Position numbers and translations under genes: made by a program. A stretch of DNA of 15,608 bases, taken from Thermoleophilia bacterium. GTDB taxonomy: Bacteria > Actinomycetota > Thermoleophilia > Gaiellales > Gaiellaceae. Positions 1 to 7,183 of this stretch are shown piece after piece (position 1 is the first letter of the stretch; each line of letters begins with the position of its first letter). The stretch spans positions 1-15,608 of the forward strand of contig JAICTB010000020.1 in NCBI GenBank assembly GCA_025936595.1. The letters run 5' to 3'. Below the pieces are notes generated by a model. The model saw only the letters and a program-made list of their open reading frames with translations. It searched no databases and was not told the origin of the DNA.

Positions 1-93
1 GCCGGCGAAGAGGACCCAGAAGAGGCCGAAGAGAGCCCAGCCCCAGGCCAGGTTCTTGCGGGCGACCTCTGCATCCGAGACGGGTTCGATCAT
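1..93 (-). CDS. Small membrane protein of the cytochrome oxidase operon (partial, C-terminus off window)
   Basis: Only the first 31 codons lie in the window. The peptide begins MIEPVSDAEVARKN and then runs into a hydrophobic, tryptophan- and phenylalanine-rich stretch (WGWALFGLFWVLFAG), so it has a short charged cytoplasmic head and a first membrane helix. The ATG lies 3 bases past the ctaB stop codon (TAG at 99-97), so it is the fourth gene of the coxB-coxA-ctaB operon and probably translationally coupled to ctaB. Position and shape fit a small accessory or subunit-IV-type oxidase protein, but the visible part is too short to name a family, and the start of a larger subunit such as subunit III cannot be excluded. 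Confidence 0.6.
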   Translation of the reverse strand, partial: MIEPVSDAEVARKNLAWGWALFGLFWVLFAG

Positions 94-96
94 CTT

Positions 97-1269
97 CTAC
101 ACCACCGAGTCGAGGGCCATCGCGACGAAGAGCAGCGCGAGATAGAGAAGCGAGAAGTGGAAGAGGCGCACCGCGGCCACACGCTCCAGCGTGCGACGCA
201 GTTCGACGGCGAGCCAGAGGAAGAGCGCGCCGAGCGCGGCCGCCGCGACGCCGTAGACGATGCCGAACGTCCCGAAGCCGACCGGCGCGAGCGTGACCGC
301 GATCAGGACCAGCGTGTACCAGACGATCTGCCGCGCGGTCGTCGCGTCGCCGCGCGTGACCGGCAGCATCGGGACGTTCGCGCGCGCGTAGTGCTCCTTG
401 AGCATCAACGCGAGTGCCCAGAAGTGCGGCGGCGTCCACACGAAGACGACGACGAACATGACGAGCGCCGCCCAGCCGAGGTGCCCTGACGCGCCGGCGA
501 AGCCGACGAGCGGCGGCACGGCGCCGGCTGCGCCGCCGATCACGATGTTCTGCGGCGTCGACCGCTTCAGCCAGCGCGTGTAGACGAGCACGTAGAAGAG
601 ATTGCCGCCGAGCGCGAGGAGGGCGGTCGGGAGGTTCACCAACGAGTCGAGCAGCACGAACGAGAACGCCGACAGCGCGAGCCCGAATTCGAGTGCGCGC
701 GCCGCCGGGACGCGACCCGACGCGACCGGGCGCCGGTCCGTGCGCGCGCCCATCAGCCTGTCGATGTCGCGGTCGAGGTAGTGGTTCAGCGCCGACGCTC
801 CGCCGCAGGCGAGTGCGAGCCCGGCCATCGTCGCCGCGAACGCGCCCCACGCCGGGATGCCTGCGGCGCCGACGAAGGCACCCGCGCCGCCCGTCAGCAG
901 GAGCAGCGACATGATCCGCGGCTTCGTGAGCGTCAGGTAGTCCCGCAGCGGGCCCTCGTCGCCGGCGTCGCCGCGAAGCGTCCCGGCGGCCACGAGGGCC
1001 GTTGCCGCGAACGCGAGCGAGGCGAAGACGAGATGCGCCGCCCGGCCGGTGAGGAGGGCCGCGAGGCCGAACGCGGCGAGCGACGCCAGCGACACCGGCA
1101 GGAGCCGCCTGGCGCTGACCCACGCGAGCGCGGCGAGCGCAGCGAGCGGCGGCAGCGCGAGCGCGGCGAGGACGCGGTGGGCGGTGTCCCAGCCCGCGGC
1201 GCCGGACACGACGGCGAGGCCGGTGCCGGCGACGGCGGCGATCGCGGTGAGACGCGCCCAGGTTCCCAT
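97..1269 (-). CDS. ctaB: Protoheme IX farnesyltransferase (heme O synthase) with extra N-terminal membrane region
   Basis: UbiA-family membrane prenyltransferase that transfers farnesyl to heme b to give heme O, the precursor of heme A for the oxidase encoded just upstream. The 390-residue product carries the first Asp-rich motif NxxxDxxxD (N162, D166, D170), the downstream YTRWLKRSTPQNIVIGG block (about 230-246), the VPPLVG segment and the TPPHFWALA block (279-287), all diagnostic of CtaB/CyoE. The UbiA domain begins near residue 108 (LRDYLTLTKPRI). The roughly 100 residues before it form three or four additional hydrophobic helices, an extension most heme O synthases of about 300 residues lack; it may be a reduced CtaA-like part (see findings). 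The ATG overlaps the coxA stop as TGATG and is preceded by GGAGG 10 nt upstream, which fixes the start. Confidence 0.95.
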   Translation of the reverse strand: MGTWARLTAIAAVAGTGLAVVSGAAGWDTAHRVLAALALPPLAALAALAWVSARRLLPVSLASLAAFGLAALLTGRAAHLVFASLAFAATALVAAGTLRGDAGDEGPLRDYLTLTKPRIMSLLLLTGGAGAFVGAAGIPAWGAFAATMAGLALACGGASALNHYLDRDIDRLMGARTDRRPVASGRVPAARALEFGLALSAFSFVLLDSLVNLPTALLALGGNLFYVLVYTRWLKRSTPQNIVIGGAAGAVPPLVGFAGASGHLGWAALVMFVVVFVWTPPHFWALALMLKEHYARANVPMLPVTRGDATTARQIVWYTLVLIAVTLAPVGFGTFGIVYGVAAAALGALFLWLAVELRRTLERVAAVRLFHFSLLYLALLFVAMALDSVV

Positions 1270-2909
1270 CAGGCGCGTACCTCCTCGAGCCGGCGGCGCA
1301 GGTCGCGCAGCGGCCGGGCGCTCGTGACGTAGGGGATCTTGTCGAAGTTCCAGGCCGGAGGCGGCGAGGTCGTGTACCACTCGAGCGTGTCGGCCGTCCA
1401 CGGATCGTTGCCCGCGCGCGGACCGCTGCGTGTCGTCATCACCACGTTCGCGACGAACACGAGCATGCCGGCGGCCATGATGAACGAGCCGATCGACGAG
1501 GTCATGTTGTAGGCCTCCCACAACCCGTGGGCGTGGTAGGTGTAGATGCGGCGCGGCATGCCCAGCATCCCGAGCATGTGCTGCGGGAAGAACGTCAGGT
1601 TGAAGCCGATGAACACGAGCCAGAAGTGGAGCTTCCCGAGGTTCTCGTCGAGAATGCGGCCGAACATCTTCGGCCACCAGTAGTAGAGACCGCCGAAGAT
1701 CCCGAAGAACGACCCGCCGAAGAGCACGTAGTGGAAGTGCGCGACCACGAAGTACGTGTCGGTGACCTGCCAGTCGATCGGGAAGGCCGCCAGGTAGATG
1801 CCCGAGAGCCCGCCGACGGTGAACACGCCGATGAAGCCGAGGATCCACAGCATCGGGGTGTCGAACGAGATGTTCCCGCGCCAGATCGTCGCAAGCCAGT
1901 TGAAGATCTTGACGCCGGTCGGTACGGCGACCGTCATCGAGCTGATCATGAAGAAGATGTCGAGGCCGACCGGCATGCCGACGGCGAACATGTGGTGCGC
2001 CCAGACGAGCATCGAGAAGAACGCGATGCCGGCGGTCGAGATCGCGACGGCCTTGTAGCCGAAGATCGGCTTGCGCGCGAAGACGGGGATCACCTCCGAG
2101 ACGATCCCCATCGCCGGCAGCACCATGATGTAGACCTCGGGGTGACCGAAGAACCAGAAGACGTGCTGGTAGAGGATCGGGCTGCCGCCGTGAGCGGGAT
2201 CGAAGAAGTGGGTGCCGGCCTGGCGGTCGAGCAGCATCAGCGTCAACCCGACGCTGATCATCGGCAGCACGAGCACGAGCATCCAGGCGTAGGTCAGCAT
2301 CGACCAGCAGAAGAGCGGCATGCGCATCCACGACATCCCCGGCGCGCGCATGTTCGTGATCGTCGCGACCAGGTTGATCGCGCCGAGCAGCGAGCCGATC
2401 GAGAGCGTGTGGATGCCGAGGATCCAGAAGTCCTGACCGTTCCCCGGCGAGTGCAGCGTGGAGAGCGGCACGTACGCGGTCCAGCCGTTCGACGCAGCGC
2501 CGCCCTTCGCGAAGAAGCTGAGGTACAGCACGATCCCACCGAGCAGAAAGAACCAGTACGAGAGTGCGTTGAGGCGCGGGAACGCCATGTCGCGCGCGCC
2601 GATCATCAGCGGGACGAGGTAGTTGCCGAAGCCGGCGAAGATCGGGACGATGACGAGGAAGATCATCGTCGTGCCGTGCATCGTTACGACCTCGTTGTAG
2701 GAGTTCTTCGTCAGGAAGTGCTCGCCCGGCGTCAGGAGCTGCGCGCGCATCAGGATCGCGAGCACGCCGCCGCAGGCGAAGAACACGAGGGACGTCAGGA
2801 TGTAGAGGATCCCGATCCGCTTGTGGTCGACGGTCGTCAGCCACGAGGCGACGCGGCCTCGGCGCCAGTCGCCGCGGTAGGGCTGCACCGACTCGACGTT
2901 CACGGCCAT
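1269..2909 (-). CDS. coxA/ctaD: Cytochrome c oxidase subunit I (heme-copper oxidase, A-type)
   Basis: Catalytic subunit of the aa3/caa3-type terminal oxidase: it reduces O2 to water and pumps protons across the cytoplasmic membrane. The 546-residue polytopic protein has all redox ligands: H78 (low-spin heme, in MHGT), H256 and the cross-linked Y260 in GHPEVY, the CuB pair H305-H306 in WAHHMF, and H391 and H393 in AHFHYV. The glutamate E258 in GHPEVY marks it as an A1-type enzyme with a normal D-channel glutamate. Length is usual for the family. The ATG overlaps the coxB stop (TGATG), with GGGAGG 9 nt upstream. Another open frame continues well beyond this start over coxB, but that part has no oxidase homology and is a high-GC shadow. 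Confidence 0.98.
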   Translation of the reverse strand: MAVNVESVQPYRGDWRRGRVASWLTTVDHKRIGILYILTSLVFFACGGVLAILMRAQLLTPGEHFLTKNSYNEVVTMHGTTMIFLVIVPIFAGFGNYLVPLMIGARDMAFPRLNALSYWFFLLGGIVLYLSFFAKGGAASNGWTAYVPLSTLHSPGNGQDFWILGIHTLSIGSLLGAINLVATITNMRAPGMSWMRMPLFCWSMLTYAWMLVLVLPMISVGLTLMLLDRQAGTHFFDPAHGGSPILYQHVFWFFGHPEVYIMVLPAMGIVSEVIPVFARKPIFGYKAVAISTAGIAFFSMLVWAHHMFAVGMPVGLDIFFMISSMTVAVPTGVKIFNWLATIWRGNISFDTPMLWILGFIGVFTVGGLSGIYLAAFPIDWQVTDTYFVVAHFHYVLFGGSFFGIFGGLYYWWPKMFGRILDENLGKLHFWLVFIGFNLTFFPQHMLGMLGMPRRIYTYHAHGLWEAYNMTSSIGSFIMAAGMLVFVANVVMTTRSGPRAGNDPWTADTLEWYTTSPPPAWNFDKIPYVTSARPLRDLRRRLEEVRA

Positions 2910-3895
2910 CAGCCGCCGCCTCCCTGCTTCGCGAACCGCTTGGTGTAGGAGACGAGCGCCTGGATCTGCGCGTGCGTCCAGTTCTTCCCGACGGGGGGCA
3001 TCTGGCCCTGGCCGTTTCGCAGCAGGGTCGTCAGCCCCTTCACGTCGCCGAGCAGCGGGTTCCCGCCGAGCGCCGGGCCGACGTAGGCGTGGTCGAGCCG
3101 GTGGCACGACTGGCAGACGCCTGTCCACTCCTCCTTGCCGAGGTTGGGGCCGGCGGCGTTCGCCTTGCGCTGCTGGACGAAGCTGTCGTACTGCGCCCGG
3201 GGGACGACGTGCACGACGCCGTCCATCAGCGCGTGCTGGATGCCGCAGAGCTCGGCGCAGCGTGCGACGTAGTCGCCGGCAGGCGCCTTGAACCACGTGT
3301 GGTTCGTCATGCCCGGGATCGCGTCGACCTTGCCGCCGAGGTCCGTCACCCACCACGAGTGGTTGACGTCGTAGTCGAGCCCGACCACGTCCTCGTTGAC
3401 GACCTGGTTCGCGGGCGCGACCATGCGGTTGATCGAGACGGCGCCGTTCGGATAGCGGAAGAGCCAGTAGAACTGGTGCCCTTCGATCGTGATCTTCGTC
3501 TGGTCCGCTGCGGCAGCCTCCGGTGCGTCGGTGATGCCCGGCAGCTTGTAGAAGACGAACGCGCCGATCACGGCGAGGATGAGCACCGGTATGACCGTCC
3601 AGATGATCTCGAGGCGCACGGCACCGTGGATCTGCAGCCCCTCTGCAGTCCGGGCGCGCTTGCCGCGGCGGTAGCGGATCATGAATGCGATCAGCGCACC
3701 CTCGACCAGCACGAAGATCGCGCCGCAGAAGATCGAGACGAAGATGTACGAGTCGGTGATGCGGTGCGCGTTCGGGGAGTGCGGCTCGCCGGGTGCGAAT
3801 CCGGCGTTGCCTGCAGACGCGACAGCCGTCGCCGCAAGGGCAACGGAGCTTGTGGCGAGAGTGGCAAGGGCGGTCCGGCGCACGCCGGATGGCAT
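2909..3895 (-). CDS. coxB/ctaC: Cytochrome c oxidase subunit II fused to a C-terminal cytochrome c domain (caa3-type)
   Basis: Subunit II takes electrons from the respiratory chain through the dinuclear CuA centre and passes them to subunit I. The 328-residue product has a signal or anchor segment (about 5-28), two membrane helices (about 50-72 and 97-117), and a cupredoxin domain whose CuA ligands are complete: H179, C213, E215, C217, H221 and M224 (CAELCGIQHALM). A mono-heme cytochrome c domain follows: heme-binding CQSCH at 261-265 and a probable axial methionine M299 in GQMPP. The fusion is typical of caa3 oxidases that accept electrons directly from the bc complex or a small cytochrome. 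It is the first gene of the operon. Only 10 bp separate its ATG from the GTG at 3906 on the other strand, so its promoter must overlap the divergent gene. Confidence 0.97.
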   Translation of the reverse strand: MPSGVRRTALATLATSSVALAATAVASAGNAGFAPGEPHSPNAHRITDSYIFVSIFCGAIFVLVEGALIAFMIRYRRGKRARTAEGLQIHGAVRLEIIWTVIPVLILAVIGAFVFYKLPGITDAPEAAAADQTKITIEGHQFYWLFRYPNGAVSINRMVAPANQVVNEDVVGLDYDVNHSWWVTDLGGKVDAIPGMTNHTWFKAPAGDYVARCAELCGIQHALMDGVVHVVPRAQYDSFVQQRKANAAGPNLGKEEWTGVCQSCHRLDHAYVGPALGGNPLLGDVKGLTTLLRNGQGQMPPVGKNWTHAQIQALVSYTKRFAKQGGGG

Positions 3896-3905
3896 CGTAT
3901 AGAGC

Positions 3906-4178
3906 GTGGAAGCGCGGAGTCAGGTGGAGCTGCCGCCCGAGGTGGGTGACGCGTTCGACGTTTTCGTGAACGGGATCGCGCAGCAACGCGGCTCCGATTT
4001 CGACCAGGTCGGACGCGCGCTCGTCTTTCGCCGGGAGCTCGCCGGCGAGGGTCGGCTCGGTTTCTGGCGCTGGCTGAGCCTCTTCCTCGGCGTCGCCGGC
4101 ACGTATCGCAAGAACGACACGGTGGATGTCGTGTACTCCGACGGCGGCCGCAGGACCGTCGTCACCCTCCGCCCTTGA
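3906..4178 (+). CDS. Conserved small hypothetical protein
   Basis: A 90-residue soluble protein if the GTG at 3906 is used. A second in-frame GTG at 3924 has GGAG 4 nt upstream and lies 20 nt after a TATAGA box (3898-3903), so an 84-residue product starting VELPPEVGDAF is at least as likely. The core reads as a small beta-rich domain with the pattern VNGIxQxxGxDFxxxGRALVF, then a conserved-looking FWRWLSLFLGVAGTYRKND block and a final strand VDVVYSDGGRRTVV. I recall similar small proteins from other actinobacteria but know no function. Its TGA overlaps the TTG start of the next gene (TTGA), so it is probably co-translated with the glycosyltransferase; it also diverges from coxB. G/C third-position bias is strong, supporting real coding. 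Confidence 0.75.
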   Translation: MEARSQVELPPEVGDAFDVFVNGIAQQRGSDFDQVGRALVFRRELAGEGRLGFWRWLSLFLGVAGTYRKNDTVDVVYSDGGRRTVVTLRP

Positions 4179-5707
4179 CCGCCGTCGCCTCGCTTCGCGT
4201 CGGCCTGCTTCGGACGGCGCAGCGCCAATGGGCGCTGCCGGCGGCGCTCGCGCTGCTGATGGTGCTGTCGCTCTTTCTGCGCACGCGCGAGCTCAACGCC
4301 GGCTTCTGGATCGACGAGGGCATCTCGGTCGGCATCGCGCACCACCACTGGACGTCGATCCCGGGCCTCCTGAACCAGGACGGGTCGCCGCCCGCCTACT
4401 ACATGCTGCTCGGGCTCTGGATCCGCCTCTTCGGCGACGGGGAGCGTGCGACGCACACGCTCTCGCTCGTGTTCGCGCTCGCGTGCGTGCCGCTCGCGTA
4501 CGCGCTCGGCCGCGCGGTCTTCGACCAGGCGACGGGCGCCGTCTGTGCCGTGATCGCGGCGCTCGACCCCTACCTCACCTACTACGCGCAGGAGACGCGC
4601 ATGTACGAGCTCGAGGCGTTTCTCTCGCTCGTCGTCACCTACGCCTACGTGCAAGGTGTCCTGCGCGGCCGTCGCGTCTGGGCGATTGCGCTCGTCCCGG
4701 CGCTCGACCTGATGGTCTACACGCACAACTGGGGGCTCTTCGTCTGCGTCGGGCTCGCGGTCGCGACGGTCGTCGTCGCGCGCGAGCGCCTGAAGCGCTT
4801 CGCGCTCGTGGCGGCGGGCGTCGCGGTGCTCTACCTGCCGTGGGTGCCGATGATCCTCTCGCAGGCGCGTCACACCGGAGCGCCGTGGTCGTCCTCGCCG
4901 AGCTTCCATTCGCTCGTGCTCGCGCCCGGCGCCGTGTTCTCCGGCGACACGGCATACGTCGCGCTCGCGATCGCCGCCTTCGCCGGCCTGATCCCGTTCC
5001 TGCGCAGCGAGCAGAGCGAGGAGCGCACGATTGTGCTCGCCCTCGCGCTCGTCGCCGGCGTCACCGTTCTCGCGGCGTGGATCTCGTCGCAGGTCTCGCC
5101 CGCGTGGACGACGCGGTACTTCGCGGTGGTGCTCGGGCCGATGCTGCTCCTCGCGGCGCGTACGATCGTGCGCGGCCGCCGGGTCGGTCTGGTCGCGCTC
5201 GTCGCGCTCGTCTTTCTCTGGCTGGGCTACAGCGTGCACGACGACAAGGAGAACGCACGGCAGGTATCCGCCCGCCTGGCGTCATCGATGCGGCACGGCG
5301 AGCTCGTCGTCTCGACGCATCCGGAGCAGGTGCCCGTCTTCCGCTACTACCTCGGCGGCGGCTTCCGCTTCGCGACGACCCTCGGTCCGGTGTCAGACCA
5401 GCGCATCTTCGACTGGCGCGACGCCGTCGAGCGCCTGCGGGCGAGCTCGATGCGCGCACGCGTCGACGAGACGATCGCGGCCGTCCCACCCGGCGGCGAG
5501 TTTGTCGTCATCTCGCCCGTCTTCCGGGACTATCGCGCCTGGAATGCCAGGTGGACGCGCCTCGTCTGGCGCACGTCCACTGCGTACACGAGGCTCCTGC
5601 AGCGCGACCCGCGCGTGCGGCTCGTCCGCCACATCGCGACGAACGAGGTTGCGGTCGAGCACAACTACTTCAAGCCGATGCAGGCCTCGGTCTATCGAAG
5701 GCGCTAG
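4175..5707 (+). CDS. GT-C fold glycosyltransferase, family-39/PMT-like membrane protein
   Basis: Polytopic 510-residue protein that probably transfers a sugar from a polyprenyl-phosphate donor on the outer face of the membrane. After the first helix (about 20-36) comes the acidic pair D47-E48 in FWIDEG, the expected catalytic/metal-binding site of GT-C enzymes in the first external loop. It is followed by the family-39 signatures DGSPPAYYMLLG (69-80) and YYAQETRMYELEAF (136-149). The last 150 or so residues are a non-membrane domain. The start is a TTG overlapping the stop of the preceding gene as TTGA; no good Shine-Dalgarno is visible, so coupling is likely. A later in-frame ATG near residue 29 would cut into the first helix. 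Acceptor and sugar cannot be told from sequence. Confidence 0.88.
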   Translation: MTAVASLRVGLLRTAQRQWALPAALALLMVLSLFLRTRELNAGFWIDEGISVGIAHHHWTSIPGLLNQDGSPPAYYMLLGLWIRLFGDGERATHTLSLVFALACVPLAYALGRAVFDQATGAVCAVIAALDPYLTYYAQETRMYELEAFLSLVVTYAYVQGVLRGRRVWAIALVPALDLMVYTHNWGLFVCVGLAVATVVVARERLKRFALVAAGVAVLYLPWVPMILSQARHTGAPWSSSPSFHSLVLAPGAVFSGDTAYVALAIAAFAGLIPFLRSEQSEERTIVLALALVAGVTVLAAWISSQVSPAWTTRYFAVVLGPMLLLAARTIVRGRRVGLVALVALVFLWLGYSVHDDKENARQVSARLASSMRHGELVVSTHPEQVPVFRYYLGGGFRFATTLGPVSDQRIFDWRDAVERLRASSMRARVDETIAAVPPGGEFVVISPVFRDYRAWNARWTRLVWRTSTAYTRLLQRDPRVRLVRHIATNEVAVEHNYFKPMQASVYRRR

Positions 5708-5719
5708 CCTGCGCGGTCG

Positions 5720-7183
5720 ATGGCTGCCGAGCGCTCTCCGATCCTCGTTCTCGGTGGCGGCCCGGCCGGACTGACCGCCGGCTATCTCCTCGGGCAGGCG
5801 GGGCGGAAGGCGATCGTTCTCGAAGCCGAGGATCAGGTCGGGGGGATCGCGAAGACCGTCGAGCAGGACGGCTACCGCTTCGATCTCGGCGGACACCGCT
5901 TCTTCACGAAGTCGGTGGAGGTCGAGACGCTCTGGCACGAGGTGCTCGGCGGTGAGTTCCTGCTGCGTCCGCGCATGTCGCGCATCTATTGGAACAACCG
6001 CTATCTCGACTACCCGCTGCGCGGGCCCGACGTGATCCGGAAGCTCGGCCCGTTCGAGCTCGCCCGCTGCATGGGGTCGTACCTGCGCGCCGCGCTGCGC
6101 CGCAACAAGGTCGACGACTCGCTCGAGGACTGGGTCTCGAACCGGTTCGGCCGCCGCCTCTTCGAGCTCTTCTTCAAGTCGTACACGGAAAAGGTCTGGG
6201 GCGTCCCGACGTCGGAGATCCGCGCCGAGTGGGCCGCGCAGCGGATCAAGGGCCTGTCGTTCTTCTCAGCCGCGAAGGCGGCGTTCTTCGGCAACAAGGA
6301 CGAGGTCAAGAGCCTGATCTCGGAGTTCAACTACCCGCGCTTCGGGCCCGGGCAGATGTGGGACGCGATGACCGATGCGATCCGCGCGCAGGGCGGCGAG
6401 GTGCGCCTCGAAGAGCGGGTTGAGGCGCTCGAGATCGCCGGAGGCCGCGTCGTTCGCGTGACCGCAGGCGGCGAGACGTTCGACGATCCGCCCGCCGTCA
6501 TCTCGTCGCTGCCCCTCCGCGAGGTCGTCGAGATGGCGAGCCCGCCGCCGCCACAGGTCGTCCTCGACGCCGCGCGCGGGCTCCGCTACCGCGACTTCCT
6601 CACGGTTGCGCTCGTCGTCGACGGCGAGGATCTCTTCCCGGACAACTGGATCTACATCCACGAGCCCGGCGTCCGCGTCGGCCGGATCCAGAACTTCCGC
6701 TCGTGGTCGCCGTGGATGGTCCCGGACGCGGACAAGGCGTGTGTCGGCCTCGAGTACTTCTGCTTCGCGGGCGACGACCTCTGGACGATGGCCGACGATG
6801 ACCTCGTCGACCTCGCCGCGGGGGAGCTCGAGGCGCTGCGCCTTGCGCCGAAGTCGAGGGTCGACCGCGGCTACGCGACGCGCGTGCCGAAGGCGTACCC
6901 GATCTACGACGCGGACTATGCGGAGCGCGTCGCGACGATCCGCGCGTGGCTCGACGGGATCGAGAATCTCCAGCAGGTCGGTCGCAACGGGCTGCACCGC
7001 TACAACAACTCCGATCACTCGATGCTCACCGCGATGCGTGCGGTCGACAACCTGCTCGCCGGCGCGCACCACGACATCTGGGAGGTCAACGCAGAGAGCG
7101 TCTACCACGAGACCGACGTGACGGACGAGCACCCGTACCGCACTGCGCCGGAGACCCCGGAGATGCAGACCACCGCGCCCTGA
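5720..7183 (+). CDS. FAD-dependent oxidoreductase, UDP-galactopyranose mutase/amine oxidase-like
   Basis: A 487-residue soluble flavoprotein. The N-terminus has a Rossmann FAD site: GGGPAG at 12-17, the ribose-binding acidic residue E35 at the end of strand 2, then QVGGIAKT (39-46) and DLGGHRFF (55-62). The GGI.K and GGHRFF spacing resembles UDP-galactopyranose mutases and protoporphyrinogen-oxidase-like proteins often found in surface polysaccharide clusters. FAD binding is secure; the reaction is not. The location between two GT-C glycosyltransferases, 12 bp after one and overlapping the probable CTG start of the other, suggests a job in sugar or polyprenyl-lipid modification. A TAGCCT box at 5705-5710, overlapping the upstream stop codon, sits 9 nt before the ATG and could start a short transcript, but co-transcription is simpler. 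Confidence 0.88.
   Translation: MAAERSPILVLGGGPAGLTAGYLLGQAGRKAIVLEAEDQVGGIAKTVEQDGYRFDLGGHRFFTKSVEVETLWHEVLGGEFLLRPRMSRIYWNNRYLDYPLRGPDVIRKLGPFELARCMGSYLRAALRRNKVDDSLEDWVSNRFGRRLFELFFKSYTEKVWGVPTSEIRAEWAAQRIKGLSFFSAAKAAFFGNKDEVKSLISEFNYPRFGPGQMWDAMTDAIRAQGGEVRLEERVEALEIAGGRVVRVTAGGETFDDPPAVISSLPLREVVEMASPPPPQVVLDAARGLRYRDFLTVALVVDGEDLFPDNWIYIHEPGVRVGRIQNFRSWSPWMVPDADKACVGLEYFCFAGDDLWTMADDDLVDLAAGELEALRLAPKSRVDRGYATRVPKAYPIYDADYAERVATIRAWLDGIENLQQVGRNGLHRYNNSDHSMLTAMRAVDNLLAGAHHDIWEVNAESVYHETDVTDEHPYRTAPETPEMQTTAP

Noticed and set aside
1527..2948. A 473-codon open frame on the plus strand across the oxidase subunit I gene
   Set aside because: It is antisense to coxA, rich in Arg/Asp/Glu/His with no hydrophobic core or motif, as expected for the opposite strand of a high-GC membrane protein gene.
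1269..3986. Very long minus-strand frames that would fuse coxA or ctaB with upstream sequence
   Set aside because: The extra N-terminal parts lie over the neighbouring gene in another frame and lack homology; TGATG overlaps with Shine-Dalgarno sequences mark the real starts.
3920..5239. A 439-codon minus-strand frame across the first glycosyltransferase
   Set aside because: Charged, low-complexity composition, antisense to a well-supported gene, no start signal.
6946..7180. GTG 6946 as the start of the second glycosyltransferase
   Set aside because: It would add 78 Arg-rich residues wholly overlapping the end of the flavoprotein gene, before the expected N-terminal membrane helix.
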